Assembly: GCF_001429395.1 (NCBI RefSeq)
Contig: NZ_LMJT01000009.1
Coordinates: 178,656-242,655, forward strand
DNA from: Allobosea sp. Root381
GTDB taxonomy: Bacteria; Pseudomonadota; Alphaproteobacteria; Rhizobiales; Beijerinckiaceae
Direction of reading: 5' to 3'
Length of the DNA: 64,000 nt
The notes under the pieces are model-generated. The model was not told the origin of the DNA and did no database searches. It worked only from the letters and a program-made list of their open reading frames with translations. A program made the translations under genes and the position numbers. Of this stretch, positions 17,925 to 27,063 are shown in pieces (position 1 is the first letter of the stretch; each line of letters opens with the position of its first letter).

Positions 17925-18875
17925 TCAGGCGCGGTGCGCCACCTTGGTCTCGATCACCTCGAAGAGCTCTGCCGCGAGGTCCGGCCCGCCGAGCTTCTTG
18001 ATCGCGCGCACGCCGGTCGGCGCCGTGACGTTGATCTCGGTCAGCTTGCCATGGATCACGTCGATGCCGACGAGCAGCAGGCCGCGCTCGCGCAGCGAAG
18101 GGCCGATCGCCTCGCAGATCTCGAGTTCCTGCTTCGACAGGTCGGTCGGCCGTGCCGCGCCGCCGCGCACCATGTTGGCGCGCAGGTCGCCCACCGCCGG
18201 CACGCGGTTGACCGCGCCGGCCGCCTTGCCGTCGATCAGGATGATGCGCTTGTCGCCCTCGCTGATCTCCTTGATGAAGCCCTGCACCACCCAGGGCTCG
18301 CGGAAGAGATTGCTGAACAGGTCGAAGAGCGAGCCGAAATTCGGGTCGGTCTTGCTGGTCTTGAACACGGTCGCGCCGCCATGGCCGTAGAGCGGCTTCA
18401 TCACGATCTCGCCATGCTCGTCGCGGAAGGCCTCGATCTCGGCGCGGTCGCGGGTGATCAGCGTCGGCGGCATCAGCTCCGGGAAATGCGTGACGAAAAG
18501 CTTTTCGGGCGCGTTGCGCACCTGCGCCGGGTCGTTGACCACCAGCGTTTTCGGATGGATCCGCTCCAGCATATGCGTGGTCGAGACATAGGCCATGTCG
18601 AAGGGCGGGTCCTGCCGCAGCAGCACCACGTCGAGCGTCGACAGATCGACCTTTTCCTCCGACCCGGCCGTGAAATAATCGCCCTCGACATCGCGCACCG
18701 TGACCGGCCGCATCGGCGCCGTCACCTTGCCGTCGCGCATCGAGAGCTTGTCGGGCGTATAGGTGAAGAGCGTATGGCCGCGCGCCTGCGCCTCCAGCAT
18801 CAGGGCGAAGCCGGTGTCGCCGGCGATCCGGACGCGCTCGATCGGATCCATCTGGATGGCGACGGTGAGGGTCAT
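17925..18875 (-). CDS. gshB: Glutathione synthase
   Basis: A 316-residue ATP-grasp enzyme ligating glycine to gamma-glutamylcysteine. N-terminal substrate domain begins TVAIQMDPIERV; RQDPPFDMAYVSTTH and KPLYGHGGATVFK (ATP-grasp Lys/Gly loop) are visible, as are metal-site residues in GIDVIHGKLTEINVTAPTG. GGAAAG precedes the ATG at 18875, which is preferred to an upstream in-frame start that would translate a palindromic repeat. It follows rsmI and yraN on the same strand, with a strong hairpin in between (18931-18974). Confidence 0.96.
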   Translation of the reverse strand: MTLTVAIQMDPIERVRIAGDTGFALMLEAQARGHTLFTYTPDKLSMRDGKVTAPMRPVTVRDVEGDYFTAGSEEKVDLSTLDVVLLRQDPPFDMAYVSTTHMLERIHPKTLVVNDPAQVRNAPEKLFVTHFPELMPPTLITRDRAEIEAFRDEHGEIVMKPLYGHGGATVFKTSKTDPNFGSLFDLFSNLFREPWVVQGFIKEISEGDKRIILIDGKAAGAVNRVPAVGDLRANMVRGGAARPTDLSKQELEICEAIGPSLRERGLLLVGIDVIHGKLTEINVTAPTGVRAIKKLGGPDLAAELFEVIETKVAHRA

Positions 18876-18930
18876 GGCAAGCTTTCCTGTCGTGGCAGTG
18901 CTTCGGCGAGGCTGCCTGAAGACATCGCAA

Positions 18931-18974
18931 GCCCTCATCCTGAGGAGCCGTGAGAGGCTCCTCAGGATGAGGGC
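18931..18974. repeat. Perfect 19-bp inverted repeat (palindromic family 3, copy a)
   Basis: The arm GCCCTCATCCTGAGGAGCC (18931-18949) is exactly complementary to 18956-18974, with a 6-base loop. It lies between yraN and the downstream gshB, so the transcript would carry a very stable hairpin 56 bases before the gshB start. A half copy with one inserted base lies at 28085-28104. Confidence 0.9.
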
Positions 18975-19037
18975 TGTGTGTCCAGGCACGCTCTTATCGT
19001 CCCGCCGATACGCCGACCGCAAGGGGTCTCGGCTGCG

Positions 19038-19433
19038 TTACAGGGCGAGCTCGAACGCGGCCCGCACATGGCGCGGCCAGCGCCGCGGCGCGAGGAACAG
19101 GGCGTCCGCCCGCAGATGATGGTCCATCGCCCAGGGATTTTGTGCGAGCCACTGCCGGATGCGCAATTCGACCAGCCGCCGCTTCTCGGGCGTGATCGCC
19201 GTCAGAGCATCCTCGATGGATTCGCGCGCCTTGACCTCGACGAAGGCGACCGTGCGGCCACGCTTCACGATCAGGTCGATCTCCCCGCCCTTGCCGCCGA
19301 AGCGCCGGGCCAGGAGCCTGTAGCCCTTGGCGGCGAGCCAGAGGATCGCCAGCCATTCCGCGCGCCGGCCGGTCAGGCCCGAGCGGTGGGCCCGCCGGCT
19401 GCGCGCCTCGTTCCTGGCCGGCTGCGGCGTCAC
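19038..19433 (-). CDS. yraN: YraN/UPF0102 family nuclease-fold protein
   Basis: A 131-residue protein of the UPF0102 family, which has a restriction-endonuclease-like fold. Motifs are [23 protein letters not shown], then GGEIDLI and VAFVEVKAR, giving the E-x-D-x(n)-E-x-K nuclease core. Biological role is unsettled. GTG start at 19433 overlaps the rsmI stop (GTGA), indicating translational coupling. This rsmI-yraN order is standard in alphaproteobacteria. Confidence 0.92.
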   Translation of the reverse strand: MTPQPARNEARSRRAHRSGLTGRRAEWLAILWLAAKGYRLLARRFGGKGGEIDLIVKRGRTVAFVEVKARESIEDALTAITPEKRRLVELRIRQWLAQNPWAMDHHLRADALFLAPRRWPRHVRAAFELAL

Positions 19434-20347
19434 GGCGTCTCGTCGCGCGTCAGTTCGAGCGCCAGCGCATAGACCTTGCGGCGCGGCTGGCCGGTTTCGG
19501 CCGCGACCTGCGCCACGGCTTCCTTGAGCGAGACCTGGGCCAGCGCGACGCGCAGCCTGTCCCCGATCAGGTCGGCGGCCGACGAGAGTTCGGTCGCGCC
19601 GGGCGGGCCGATGATGACGACGATCTCGCCGCGCGCCTCCTCCTCGCTGCCGTAATGGGCCGCAAGCGCACTCAGCGGGCCGCGCTGGACATTCTCGTAG
19701 AACTTGGTCAGCTCGCGCGCCACCGCGCCCGGTCGCTCGCCCAGCACGGCGGCGGCATCCGCCAGCATCTCGGCGACGCGTCGCGGCGATTCGAAGAAGA
19801 CGAGGGTGCCGGGGATAGCGGCGAGCTCGGTCAGCCGCGTCCGCCGCGCCGCCGATTTCGGCGGCAGGAAGCCCTCGAAGAAGAAGCGGTCGGTCGGTAG
19901 TCCGGCCAGCACCAGCGCGGCCAGCACCGCCGAGGGGCCGGGTATGCCGGTGACGGGCAGCCCCTCGGCCACGATCTCGGCGACGAGCTTGTAGCCGGGG
20001 TCCGAGACCAGCGGCGTGCCGGCATCCGAGATCAGCGCGAGTTTTCCGCCCTCGCGCAGTTTCGCGAGGATCTTTGGGCGCATCTGCGCGGCGTTGTGCT
20101 CGTGATAGGGCAGGAGCGGCGTCGAGATGCCGTAATGCGCCAGCAGCGTCTTGGAGGTGCGGGTGTCCTCGGCCAACACCGCGTCCGCAGCCGCCAGGGT
20201 CGCCAGCGCCCTGAAGGAGATGTCGCGAAGATTGCCGATCGGCGTCGCGACGATGTGCAGGCCGGGCTCCAGCGGCTCGGCCTCCGCCTTGAGCCCGAAG
20301 GCGGTGTAGCTCGGGGCGCGCGGCGCTGCGGGGGAGGCTGTCGACAT
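19430..20347 (-). CDS. rsmI: 16S rRNA (cytidine(1402)-2'-O)-methyltransferase
   Basis: A 305-residue tetrapyrrole-methylase-fold enzyme that methylates the 2'-OH of C1402 in 16S rRNA. Visible motifs are [47 protein letters not shown] and the ELTKFYE segment. The ATG at 20347 has a weak AGGG upstream; an alternative start at 20383 would add 12 residues. Divergent from the lipoprotein gene at 20538 and coupled to yraN. Confidence 0.95.
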   Translation of the reverse strand: MSTASPAAPRAPSYTAFGLKAEAEPLEPGLHIVATPIGNLRDISFRALATLAAADAVLAEDTRTSKTLLAHYGISTPLLPYHEHNAAQMRPKILAKLREGGKLALISDAGTPLVSDPGYKLVAEIVAEGLPVTGIPGPSAVLAALVLAGLPTDRFFFEGFLPPKSAARRTRLTELAAIPGTLVFFESPRRVAEMLADAAAVLGERPGAVARELTKFYENVQRGPLSALAAHYGSEEEARGEIVVIIGPPGATELSSAADLIGDRLRVALAQVSLKEAVAQVAAETGQPRRKVYALALELTRDETP

Positions 20348-20537
20348 CGGCCGACCCTGCCACAAGCGCAGTGCCCGCGCCATTGTCGGCGGACCTGCAA
20401 AGCCGCGTTGGCTCGGCGCAACTCAGAGTTAACAACTTGAAAATAACATGTCGCACTGGCAGGAAAGTCCCACGGTCGGGGGGCTGTATCGTCGGGCGGG
20501 CTTACGGCCGGTCCGGCTCAAGATCTGGAGATCGCCC

Positions 20538-21740
20538 GTGTCGCGCCATCGGCTCCAAACACCGGTTCACCGGCGGCATGCGGTCTCGCTGCTCGCCTTC
20601 GCGGGGCTGGGCCTGGCAGGCTGCAGCGGCGGTACGGGCGGATTGCCGGGCTTCGACAGCGGTTCGGCGCAGCCGGCACAGCCCACCGGCCAGACGCTCG
20701 GCACGGGCAACGTCAAGGTCGGGCTGATCCTGCCGCTGAGCGCGGAGGGGCAGGGCGCCACCATCGGCAACTCGCTCAGGAACGCGGCCGAGATGGCTCT
20801 GGCGGAATTCCCCAATGCCGACCTGACCCTGCTGGTCAAGGACGACCGCGGAACGCCCCAGGGCGCGCAGGCGGCAGCGCAGGAAGCCCTGCGGGAAGGC
20901 GCCGAGCTGATCATCGGCCCGCTTTTCGCCCCCTCCGTCCAGGCGGTCGGGCAGGTCGCGCGCGGCGCCAACCGGCCGGTCATCGCCTTTTCCAGCGACA
21001 CCAGTGTCGCCGGGCGCGGTATCTACCTGCTCTCCTTCCCGCCGGAGAACGACGTCAGCCGCGTCATCGCCTATGCCTCGCAGCAGGGCCGCAGGTCCTT
21101 CGCCGCGCTTGTCCCCGACACCGCCTATGGCAAGGTCGTCGAGGCGGCGTTCCAGCAAGCCGTCGCGGCGCGCGGCGGCCGCGTGGTCGTGATCGAGCGC
21201 TTCGCGGCGGACCCGAATGCGATGCGCGCCGCAGCCACCCGGCTTGTGCCGGCGCTGCAGCAGGCGGATGCGCTGTTCGTGCCTGCGGCGGCCGACACCA
21301 TGCCGGCGCTCGGCACCGCGCTGCAGCAGGCCGGCTACGATCCGGCCCGTGTCAAGCCGCTCGGCACCGGCGTCTGGAACGATGCCGATGTCGCGCGCGT
21401 GCCGGCGATCCAGGGCGGCTGGTTCGCCTCGCCCGATACCGCCGGCTTCAACGCCTTCTCCGGGCGCTACCAGCAGCGCTTCAACGCCGCGCCGACGCGC
21501 ACAGCGACACTGGCCTATGATGCGGTCTCGCTCGCAGCCGCGCTCGCGCGGACACAAGGCTCGCAGCGCTTCTCGGAATCGGTACTGACCAACGCCTCGG
21601 GCTTCGCCGGTGCGGACGGCGTCTTCCGCTTCCGGCCGGACGGCCAGGTCGAGCGCGGTCTCGCGGTTCTGGAGCTGCGCAACGGCCGGATCGTCACCGT
21701 GAACGCCGCACCGCGCGATCTCGGCCCGCCGACGCAGTGA
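20538..21740 (+). CDS. LpoA-like periplasmic-binding-fold lipoprotein (penicillin-binding protein activator family)
   Basis: A 400-residue lipoprotein: signal peptide with lipobox LAGLGLAGC, followed by a Ser/Gly-rich linker. The rest is a type 1 periplasmic-binding-protein fold beginning VKVGLILPLSAEGQG, with DDRGTPQGAQAAA, IIGPLFAPSV, PVIAFSSD and AYDAVSLAAAL. This matches the LppC/LpoA C-terminal domain and Leu/Ile/Val-binding proteins. A role in activating cell-wall synthases is by family only. GTG at 20538 is chosen, with GGAG 8 bases upstream; an ATG at 20448 would give an unusually long signal peptide. The rsmI-yraN-gshB string diverges from it, a conserved neighbourhood. Confidence 0.85.
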   Translation: MSRHRLQTPVHRRHAVSLLAFAGLGLAGCSGGTGGLPGFDSGSAQPAQPTGQTLGTGNVKVGLILPLSAEGQGATIGNSLRNAAEMALAEFPNADLTLLVKDDRGTPQGAQAAAQEALREGAELIIGPLFAPSVQAVGQVARGANRPVIAFSSDTSVAGRGIYLLSFPPENDVSRVIAYASQQGRRSFAALVPDTAYGKVVEAAFQQAVAARGGRVVVIERFAADPNAMRAAATRLVPALQQADALFVPAAADTMPALGTALQQAGYDPARVKPLGTGVWNDADVARVPAIQGGWFASPDTAGFNAFSGRYQQRFNAAPTRTATLAYDAVSLAAALARTQGSQRFSESVLTNASGFAGADGVFRFRPDGQVERGLAVLELRNGRIVTVNAAPRDLGPPTQ

Positions 21741-21744
21741 TGCG

Positions 21745-21821
21745 CGTCATGCTCGGGCTCGACCCGAGCATCTCTTGCCGGCGATTCTCGGGTCTGCGCT
21801 TTGCTCCGCCCGTGAATGACG
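21745..21821 (+). repeat. Dispersed palindromic repeat, family 1, copy b
   Basis: A 77-base element starting CGTCATGCTCGGGCTCGACC and ending GAATGACG, equal in length and largely in sequence to the copy at 11728-11804 in opposite orientation. It begins 4 bases after the LpoA-like stop codon and ends 6 bases before the convergent hemW stop, so it may serve as a two-way terminator or RNA-stability hairpin. Confidence 0.85.
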
Positions 21822-21827
21822 GGCGGG

Positions 21828-23027
21828 TTACGCCGCCAGATCGGCGACTACGGCGTCGAGCACCAGCGCCCCGTCCGGCGTGCAGGCGATCTTGCCGCCC
21901 GGCTTGCGCGCCAGGAGCTTTTCCGCGATCAGGCCGTCTACGCGGCTTGCGCTCAGCGTCCGTCCCGACAGGGCCTTGAACACGGCCGGATCGATGCCTT
22001 CGACCAGGCGCAGCCCCATCAGCAGGTATTCGTCGCCCTGCGCCTCGGCATCGAGCCGCTCGTCTTCGACCAGCGCATGCCCCTCGGCTTCGACCCGTTC
22101 GAGCCAGGTTTCGGGGCGCTTCTCCGTCGAATGTGCCATCCGCCCCTCGGAGGTGACGAGGCGGCCATGGGCGCCGGGGCCGACGCCGGCATATTCGCCA
22201 TAGCGCCAGTAGACCAGGTTGTGCCGGCATTCGGCGCCGGGCCTTGCATGGTTCGAAATCTCGTAGACCGGCAGGCCGTGGCGGGCGGTGATCTCCTGCG
22301 TGATCTCGTAAAGGGCGGCGCCCGCATCATGGTCCGGGATCGCGAGCTTGCCGGCCTTGAACAGCCGCTCGAACATCGTGTCGGGCTCGATGGTGAGCTG
22401 GTAGAGCGAGAGATGTTCGGCCGCGTGGCTGATGGCGAGCTCGAGTTCCGCCCGCCACAACGCCGGCGTCTGCGTCGCTGCGCGGGCATAGATCAGGTCG
22501 AAGGAGTAGCGCTCGAAATATTTGCGCGCTATCGCGATTGCCTCCAGCGCCTCCTGCGAGGAGTGCATCCGCCCGAGCGCCTTGAGGTCGGCATCGTTGA
22601 GCGCCTGCACGCCGAGCGAGACCCGGTTCACGCCCGCCGCCCGGAAATCCCGGAACCGCCCGGCCTCGACGCTGGTCGGGTTGGCTTCCAGCGAGACCTC
22701 GCAGTTCGGGTCGATCGCCCAGGCTTCGCCGATCGCGTCGAGGATTGCGCCGACGGTGCGGCCCTCCATCAGCGAGGGCGTGCCGCCGCCAAAGAAGATC
22801 GAGGTGACGGTCCGTCCCGGCGCCAGCGCCGCCCTGTGCGCGAGTTCGCGGCGGAAGGCCGCGACATAGCGCGCCTGGTCCGGCGGCTGCAGGCGAACAT
22901 GGGAGTTGAAGTCGCAATAGGGGCATTTGGCCAGGCAGAACGGCCAATGCACATAGACCGCGAAGCCCGCATCCGCGGTCGGATGCAGAATGCCGGTTGG
23001 CTCGGTGAGGGCAGCGCCGCCGCTCAA
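21828..23027 (-). CDS. hemW: Radical SAM heme chaperone HemW
   Basis: A 399-residue member of the HemN/HemW family. The radical SAM cluster motif Cys-X3-Cys-X2-Cys is in FCLAKCPYCDFNS (about residues 31-43). SIFFGGGTPSLM and GVNRVSLGVQALND follow as usual, and a HemN C-terminal wing domain is present. The lack of the extra N-terminal region of true oxygen-independent coproporphyrinogen oxidase points to the heme-chaperone role. Its start overlaps the rdgB stop by 4 bases. Confidence 0.94.
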   Translation of the reverse strand: MSGGAALTEPTGILHPTADAGFAVYVHWPFCLAKCPYCDFNSHVRLQPPDQARYVAAFRRELAHRAALAPGRTVTSIFFGGGTPSLMEGRTVGAILDAIGEAWAIDPNCEVSLEANPTSVEAGRFRDFRAAGVNRVSLGVQALNDADLKALGRMHSSQEALEAIAIARKYFERYSFDLIYARAATQTPALWRAELELAISHAAEHLSLYQLTIEPDTMFERLFKAGKLAIPDHDAGAALYEITQEITARHGLPVYEISNHARPGAECRHNLVYWRYGEYAGVGPGAHGRLVTSEGRMAHSTEKRPETWLERVEAEGHALVEDERLDAEAQGDEYLLMGLRLVEGIDPAVFKALSGRTLSASRVDGLIAEKLLARKPGGKIACTPDGALVLDAVVADLAA

Positions 23028-23659
23028 TTCGGTTTCCTGAGGCAGGCGGCCGCGAGCTCCTTGAAGGCGCGGGCGCGATGCGAGAGCGCGTCGTCCTTGC
23101 CGCTTTTCACCGTGCTCGACATCTCCGCGAAGGTCACGTCGTAGCCATCGGGCTGGAAGATCGGGTTGTAGCCGAAGCCGCCCGTGCCACGTGGCGCCTC
23201 GACGATAGTGCCGAAGACGCGGCCCTCGAACAGCTCCTCATGCCCGTCCGGCCAGGCGATCACCAGCGCCGAGACGAAATGCGCCCGGCGCTGCTCGGCC
23301 GTCACCGCGCCGCGCTTGGCCATCTCGGCGAGGACGCGGGCCATGGCCGGCTTGAAGTCCTTGCCCGGCCCGGCCCAATTCGCCGAGAACAGCCCCGGCG
23401 CGCAGTCCAGCGCGTGGACGCAGATACCGGAATCGTCGGCGAGCGCCGGCAGGCCGGAGGCTTTCGCCGCGGCATGAGCCTTGATCGCCGCGTTCTCCGA
23501 GAACATGTATCCGCTCTCGTCGGGCTCGGGCAGGTCGAGCTCGCCGGCCGAAGTGACCTCGATCCCATAGGGCTCCATCAGCTCGCGCATCTCGACGAGC
23601 TTGCCCTTGTTATGCGTCGCGAGGACGACCTTGCCGGTGAGGAGGCGGTGAGATGTCAA
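23024..23659 (-). CDS. rdgB: XTP/dITP diphosphatase (RdgB/HAM1 family)
   Basis: A 211-residue house-cleaning enzyme that hydrolyses non-canonical purine nucleoside triphosphates. Motifs are VLATHNKGKLVEM near the N-terminus, ENAAIKA, ALADDSGI (metal-binding Asp pair) and GGFGYNPIF, with SHRARAF at the C-terminus. It is coupled to hemW by a 4-base overlap and follows a small membrane-protein gene and rph, the usual rph-rdgB-hemW order. Confidence 0.96.
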   Translation of the reverse strand: MTSHRLLTGKVVLATHNKGKLVEMRELMEPYGIEVTSAGELDLPEPDESGYMFSENAAIKAHAAAKASGLPALADDSGICVHALDCAPGLFSANWAGPGKDFKPAMARVLAEMAKRGAVTAEQRRAHFVSALVIAWPDGHEELFEGRVFGTIVEAPRGTGGFGYNPIFQPDGYDVTFAEMSSTVKSGKDDALSHRARAFKELAAACLRKPN

Positions 23660-23677
23660 AATATGTGCCCTGTTTTC

Positions 23678-23860
23678 CTAAGGAACGCCTGCGTCCGATG
23701 GCGCTCCAACGCCCGGTCCTCGATCTTCATTGCCCGACGGGGGTGCAAACCGCGGCTGCCTGCGGCGCGGAGTTGTTGCTCGCCAGAGACTGAATGCGAT
23801 CGTTGTCAGGACGAGACCGAAGGCAATGGCGACACCGACTGCGATCTCGACCCAGGTCAT
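23678..23860 (-). CDS. Small single-pass membrane protein between rph and rdgB
   Basis: A 60-residue open frame on the operon strand. The first 27 residues form one hydrophobic helix (EIAVGVAIAFGLVLTTIAFSLW), followed by a basic and proline-rich tail. It fills the 214-base space between rph and rdgB, with 13 bases to rph and 18 to rdgB, and uses an ATG start. No family is recognised. Gene-like position and membrane pattern support it moderately. Confidence 0.5.
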   Translation of the reverse strand: MTWVEIAVGVAIAFGLVLTTIAFSLWRATTPRRRQPRFAPPSGNEDRGPGVGAPSDAGVP

Positions 23861-23873
23861 GTGCTGAATGTCC

Positions 23874-24590
23874 TCAGGCCACCGCCGCCTTCTGCAGCGT
23901 CACGAGCTGCGAGACGCCGCCCTTGGCGAGCCTGAGCAGCGCCATCAGCTCCTCCTCTGAGAAGGGTGCGCCCTCGGCCGTGCCCTGCACCTCGACGAGG
24001 CCGCCCGAGCCGGTGATGACGAAATTGGCGTCGGTCTGCGCGCCGGAATCCTCGACATAGTCGAGATCGATCACCGGGTTGCCGGCGACGATCCCGCAGG
24101 AGACGGCGGCGACATGGTCCTTCAGCGGATTCGAGCCCTTCAGCATGGAGCGGCCCTCCATCCATTTCAGTGCGTCGTGCAGCGCGACCCAGGCGCCCGT
24201 GATCGCGGCCGTGCGGGTGCCGCCATCGGCCTGGATGACGTCGCAGTCGACGACGATCTGGCGCTCGCCGATCGCGGTCAGGTCGACGACGGCGCGAAGC
24301 GAGCGCCCGACCAGACGCTGGATTTCCTGGGTGCGGCCGGAGGGCTTTCCGGACGTCACTTCGCGGCGGGTGCGCTCATGCGTGGCGCGCGGCAGCATCG
24401 AATATTCGGCCGTGACCCAGCCCTTGCCGGTGCCGCGCAGCCAGGGCGGTCCCTTTTCCTCGACGGTCGCAGCGCAGAGCACCTTCGTCTCGCCGAAGCT
24501 CACCATGCAGGAGCCCTCGGCATAGCGCACGACGCCGCGTTCGAGCGTCACCTTGCGCATTTCGTCCGCGGCGCGTTTGGAGGGTCGCAT
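23874..24590 (-). CDS. rph: Ribonuclease PH
   Basis: A 238-residue phosphorolytic 3'-5' exoribonuclease that matures tRNA 3' ends. [14 protein letters not shown] at the start, [31 protein letters not shown] and [14 protein letters not shown] with the phosphate site, and [16 protein letters not shown] are all typical. The ATG at 24590 matches the family N-terminus; a longer open frame upstream is not conserved-looking. Divergent from hrcA, a standard arrangement. Confidence 0.96.
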   Translation of the reverse strand: MRPSKRAADEMRKVTLERGVVRYAEGSCMVSFGETKVLCAATVEEKGPPWLRGTGKGWVTAEYSMLPRATHERTRREVTSGKPSGRTQEIQRLVGRSLRAVVDLTAIGERQIVVDCDVIQADGGTRTAAITGAWVALHDALKWMEGRSMLKGSNPLKDHVAAVSCGIVAGNPVIDLDYVEDSGAQTDANFVITGSGGLVEVQGTAEGAPFSEEELMALLRLAKGGVSQLVTLQKAAVA

Positions 24591-24749
24591 GGCAAAATCC
24601 TGATTGTCCGAAGATGCCGGCTTGTAGGCGGTTGGGGTGGGCGGGGCAAGTTGAGGGGCCGCCCGCTTGGCCGATACTCCGTTTCCGCTTGATCCGGCAC
24701 GAGCGGAAGCCGACAATGAGACCCATGTCGCAGCCTTTGTCCCAGTGAG

Positions 24750-25835
24750 ATGAGCGCCCATACGCCGCGTCCCGAATCCGCCAGCGGCTTGATCGAGACC
24801 GACCAACGCTCGCGCGAGATTTTTCGCCAGATCGTCGACGGCTATCTCGCCACCGGCGAGCCGGTCGGCTCCCGCAACATCGCCCGGTTGCTGCCGATGA
24901 CGCTGTCGCCCGCGACGGTGCGCAACGTCATGACCGATCTCGAGCTCGCCGGGCTGATCTACGCTCCGCACACTTCCGCCGGGCGGCTGCCGACCGAGCA
25001 GGGCCTGCGCTTCTTCGTCGATGCGATGATGGAGGTCGGCAACCTGACCTCGGAGGAGCGCGGACGCATCGAGGCCCAGATGCGCGCCGCCGCCTCACAG
25101 CGGACGCTGGACGGCGCGCTCACCGAGGCCTCGGCTTTGCTGTCCGGCCTGTCGCGTGGTGCCGGCGTCGTCGTCACGACCAAGGCCAATGCCCGGCTGC
25201 GGCATATCGAATTCGTTCGGCTGGACACGGCGCGCGCGCTCGTCGTCCTGGTCGCCGATGACGGAACGGTCGAGAACCGGCTGCTGGCCCTGCCGCCCGG
25301 CCTGCCGGCGTCGGCCCTGACGGAGGCTGCGAACTTCCTGAATGCGCGCATCGCGGGCAAGACGCTGGGCGAACTGCGCGCCGAGATCGCCGAATATCGC
25401 TCGCAGATGGAGCGGGAGCTGGATTCGTTGACTGCCCGGCTGGTCGAGAGCGGCATCGCGACTTCGTCCGGCCCGAGCAGCGACCGCCATCTCATCGTCC
25501 GCGGCCAGGCCAATCTGCTGGAGGACCTGAAGGCGCAGGAGGACCTCGAGCGCATCCGCATGCTTTTCGGCGATCTCGAGACCCAGACAGACGTGATCGA
25601 CTTGCTGTCCCGGGCCGAGGCCGGTGACGGCGTCCGCATCTTCATCGGCTCGGAAAACAAGCTGTTCTCGATGTCGGGCTCGTCGATGGTGGCGGCGCCC
25701 TTCCGCGATGCCGAGCAGCGCATCGTCGGCGTCGTCGGCATCATCGGGCCGACGCGGCTGAACTATGCCCGCATCGTCCCGATGGTCGACTACACCGCCA
25801 AGGTCGTCGGCCGCCTGCTGGACGGCGAGCGGTGA
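24750..25835 (+). CDS. hrcA: Heat-inducible transcription repressor HrcA
   Basis: A 361-residue HrcA repressor that binds CIRCE elements upstream of groESL/dnaK-type operons. The N-terminal winged helix holds [25 protein letters not shown] and [19 protein letters not shown]; the GAF-like and dimerisation parts include IFIGSEN and [23 protein letters not shown] near the C-terminus. No CIRCE-type repeat is seen in the window, and grpE, often next in alphaproteobacteria, is not downstream. Instead a convergent gene follows after 12 bases. Confidence 0.96.
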   Translation: MSAHTPRPESASGLIETDQRSREIFRQIVDGYLATGEPVGSRNIARLLPMTLSPATVRNVMTDLELAGLIYAPHTSAGRLPTEQGLRFFVDAMMEVGNLTSEERGRIEAQMRAAASQRTLDGALTEASALLSGLSRGAGVVVTTKANARLRHIEFVRLDTARALVVLVADDGTVENRLLALPPGLPASALTEAANFLNARIAGKTLGELRAEIAEYRSQMERELDSLTARLVESGIATSSGPSSDRHLIVRGQANLLEDLKAQEDLERIRMLFGDLETQTDVIDLLSRAEAGDGVRIFIGSENKLFSMSGSSMVAAPFRDAEQRIVGVVGIIGPTRLNYARIVPMVDYTAKVVGRLLDGER

Positions 25836-25847
25836 GGCATCCACGGC

Positions 25848-26819
25848 TCAGGCGCTGAGCGCCTCTAAGGGCAGGCAGGCTTCGCACACAGCCGCGACAT
25901 GGCGGTGGTCCGTGCCGCAGCAGCCGCCGAGGATGCGCAGGCTCGGAAAGCTGCGCGTGAGTGCCTGATAGCGCCGGCCGAGATCGGCGGGATCGCCCGC
26001 GTCCAGCGTCTCCGATTCGTCGAGCTCGGCATGGCTCTTCGTCGAGGCATTGGCGCGCACGCCGTGCACGCGCTTCAGCCAGGTTTCGCCAGCCTCCAGC
26101 GCCTGCTCGAAATGCGTCGGATGGGCGCAGTTGATCATGTAGTAGAGCGGCGCGCCGCTGGTTTCGTCGTCGACGATCTCGACCGCCTCCCGCAGCGACC
26201 GGCCGCTGACGAGCCGGCCGTCGGTCTCGACGGTGAAGGAAATCGCGCAGGGCATGTCGTGCGCCTGTGCGGCGAGCGCGATGCCGGCCGCCTCCTCGAC
26301 CGTGCCCAGCGTATAGGCCGCGACCATGTCGGCCTCCGATTCGGCGAAGGCCGCGATCTGCGCACTGTGATAGTCCCGCGCCTGCGCCTGTCCCATGAAG
26401 CCCTGCTTGTAGCCGTCTCCGCGCGGACCGATCGCTCCCGAGATGACGCAGGGCGTGGCGGGCGTTTCCCAGCGGTCGCGCAGCTTCGCCAGCAGCGCGA
26501 TCGAAGCTTGGTTCGCCGCCTTCAGCTCTCTCGGCCCGTAACCGAGCTTCGTGCCCCAGTCGGGATTGGCGCGCCAGGTCGCGCTGTCGAGCACGAAGCC
26601 GACGCCGCGCTCCTGCGCGATGGCGAGATATTTCTCGTAATAGCCGGTGAGATGCGCTCGTCCCTGCTCGTTCGCGAGCAGGACGAAGGCAGCGAAATGC
26701 GGCAGTTCCAGCCCGTCATGGAAGATGAGGGTAGTCTCCAGGCCGCCATCGCTGAGGAAAAGCCCGCCCTGCATCTGCGGAAGGGCGTGACGATAGGCGG
26801 CGTGACGATGCATGGCCAT
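25848..26819 (-). CDS. Homocysteine S-methyltransferase family protein
   Basis: A 323-residue zinc enzyme of the Pfam S-methyl_trans family (MmuM/BhmT-like). The N-terminal LSDGGLETTLIFHDG and the zinc ligands Cys in INCAHP and Cys-Cys in GGCCGTDHRH (near residue 305) are present. It should transfer a methyl from S-methylmethionine, betaine or a related donor to homocysteine; the donor cannot be read from sequence. ATG at 26819 with GGGAG about 8 bases upstream. It is divergent from a TetR regulator whose operator-like palindrome lies in the shared gap, so control by that regulator is plausible. Confidence 0.88.
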   Translation of the reverse strand: MAMHRHAAYRHALPQMQGGLFLSDGGLETTLIFHDGLELPHFAAFVLLANEQGRAHLTGYYEKYLAIAQERGVGFVLDSATWRANPDWGTKLGYGPRELKAANQASIALLAKLRDRWETPATPCVISGAIGPRGDGYKQGFMGQAQARDYHSAQIAAFAESEADMVAAYTLGTVEEAAGIALAAQAHDMPCAISFTVETDGRLVSGRSLREAVEIVDDETSGAPLYYMINCAHPTHFEQALEAGETWLKRVHGVRANASTKSHAELDESETLDAGDPADLGRRYQALTRSFPSLRILGGCCGTDHRHVAAVCEACLPLEALSA

Positions 26820-27024
26820 GAGTGTCGCTCCCGGATTGGTTGGGCCCCGCCTTGGCATCCTTGTCTGCTGGCCGGGGATGCGCTGGTTATCGCCATTGCC
26901 GCTCCGCACAGCTAGAAAGCTCGTGGTGCGGTCCGGTCGGGACGAAGAAAAATCCCTTAATTTCAAAATCTTGAGCGATCCGATGGCGTCGCCAGGCCAT
27001 GTCGTGCTAGGCTCTCCCCGGCGC

Positions 27025-27049
27025 AAAACCATACCGGCGGTACAGTTTT
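27025..27049. promoter_or_regulatory. Operator-like palindrome upstream of TetR gene
   Basis: Two 12-base arms, AAAACCATACCG (27025-27036) and CGGTACAGTTTT (27038-27049), are reverse complements at 10 of 12 positions around a single central G. It ends 14 bases before the GTG start of the TetR gene and just before its Shine-Dalgarno GGAGG, as expected of an autoregulatory operator. Confidence 0.65.
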
Positions 27050-27063
27050 TCGGAGGTCCTTCC

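Noticed and set aside
24591..24749. CIRCE element for HrcA upstream of hrcA
   Set aside because: The TTAGCACTC-N9-GAGTGCTAA pattern is not present in this spacer or noticed elsewhere in the window.
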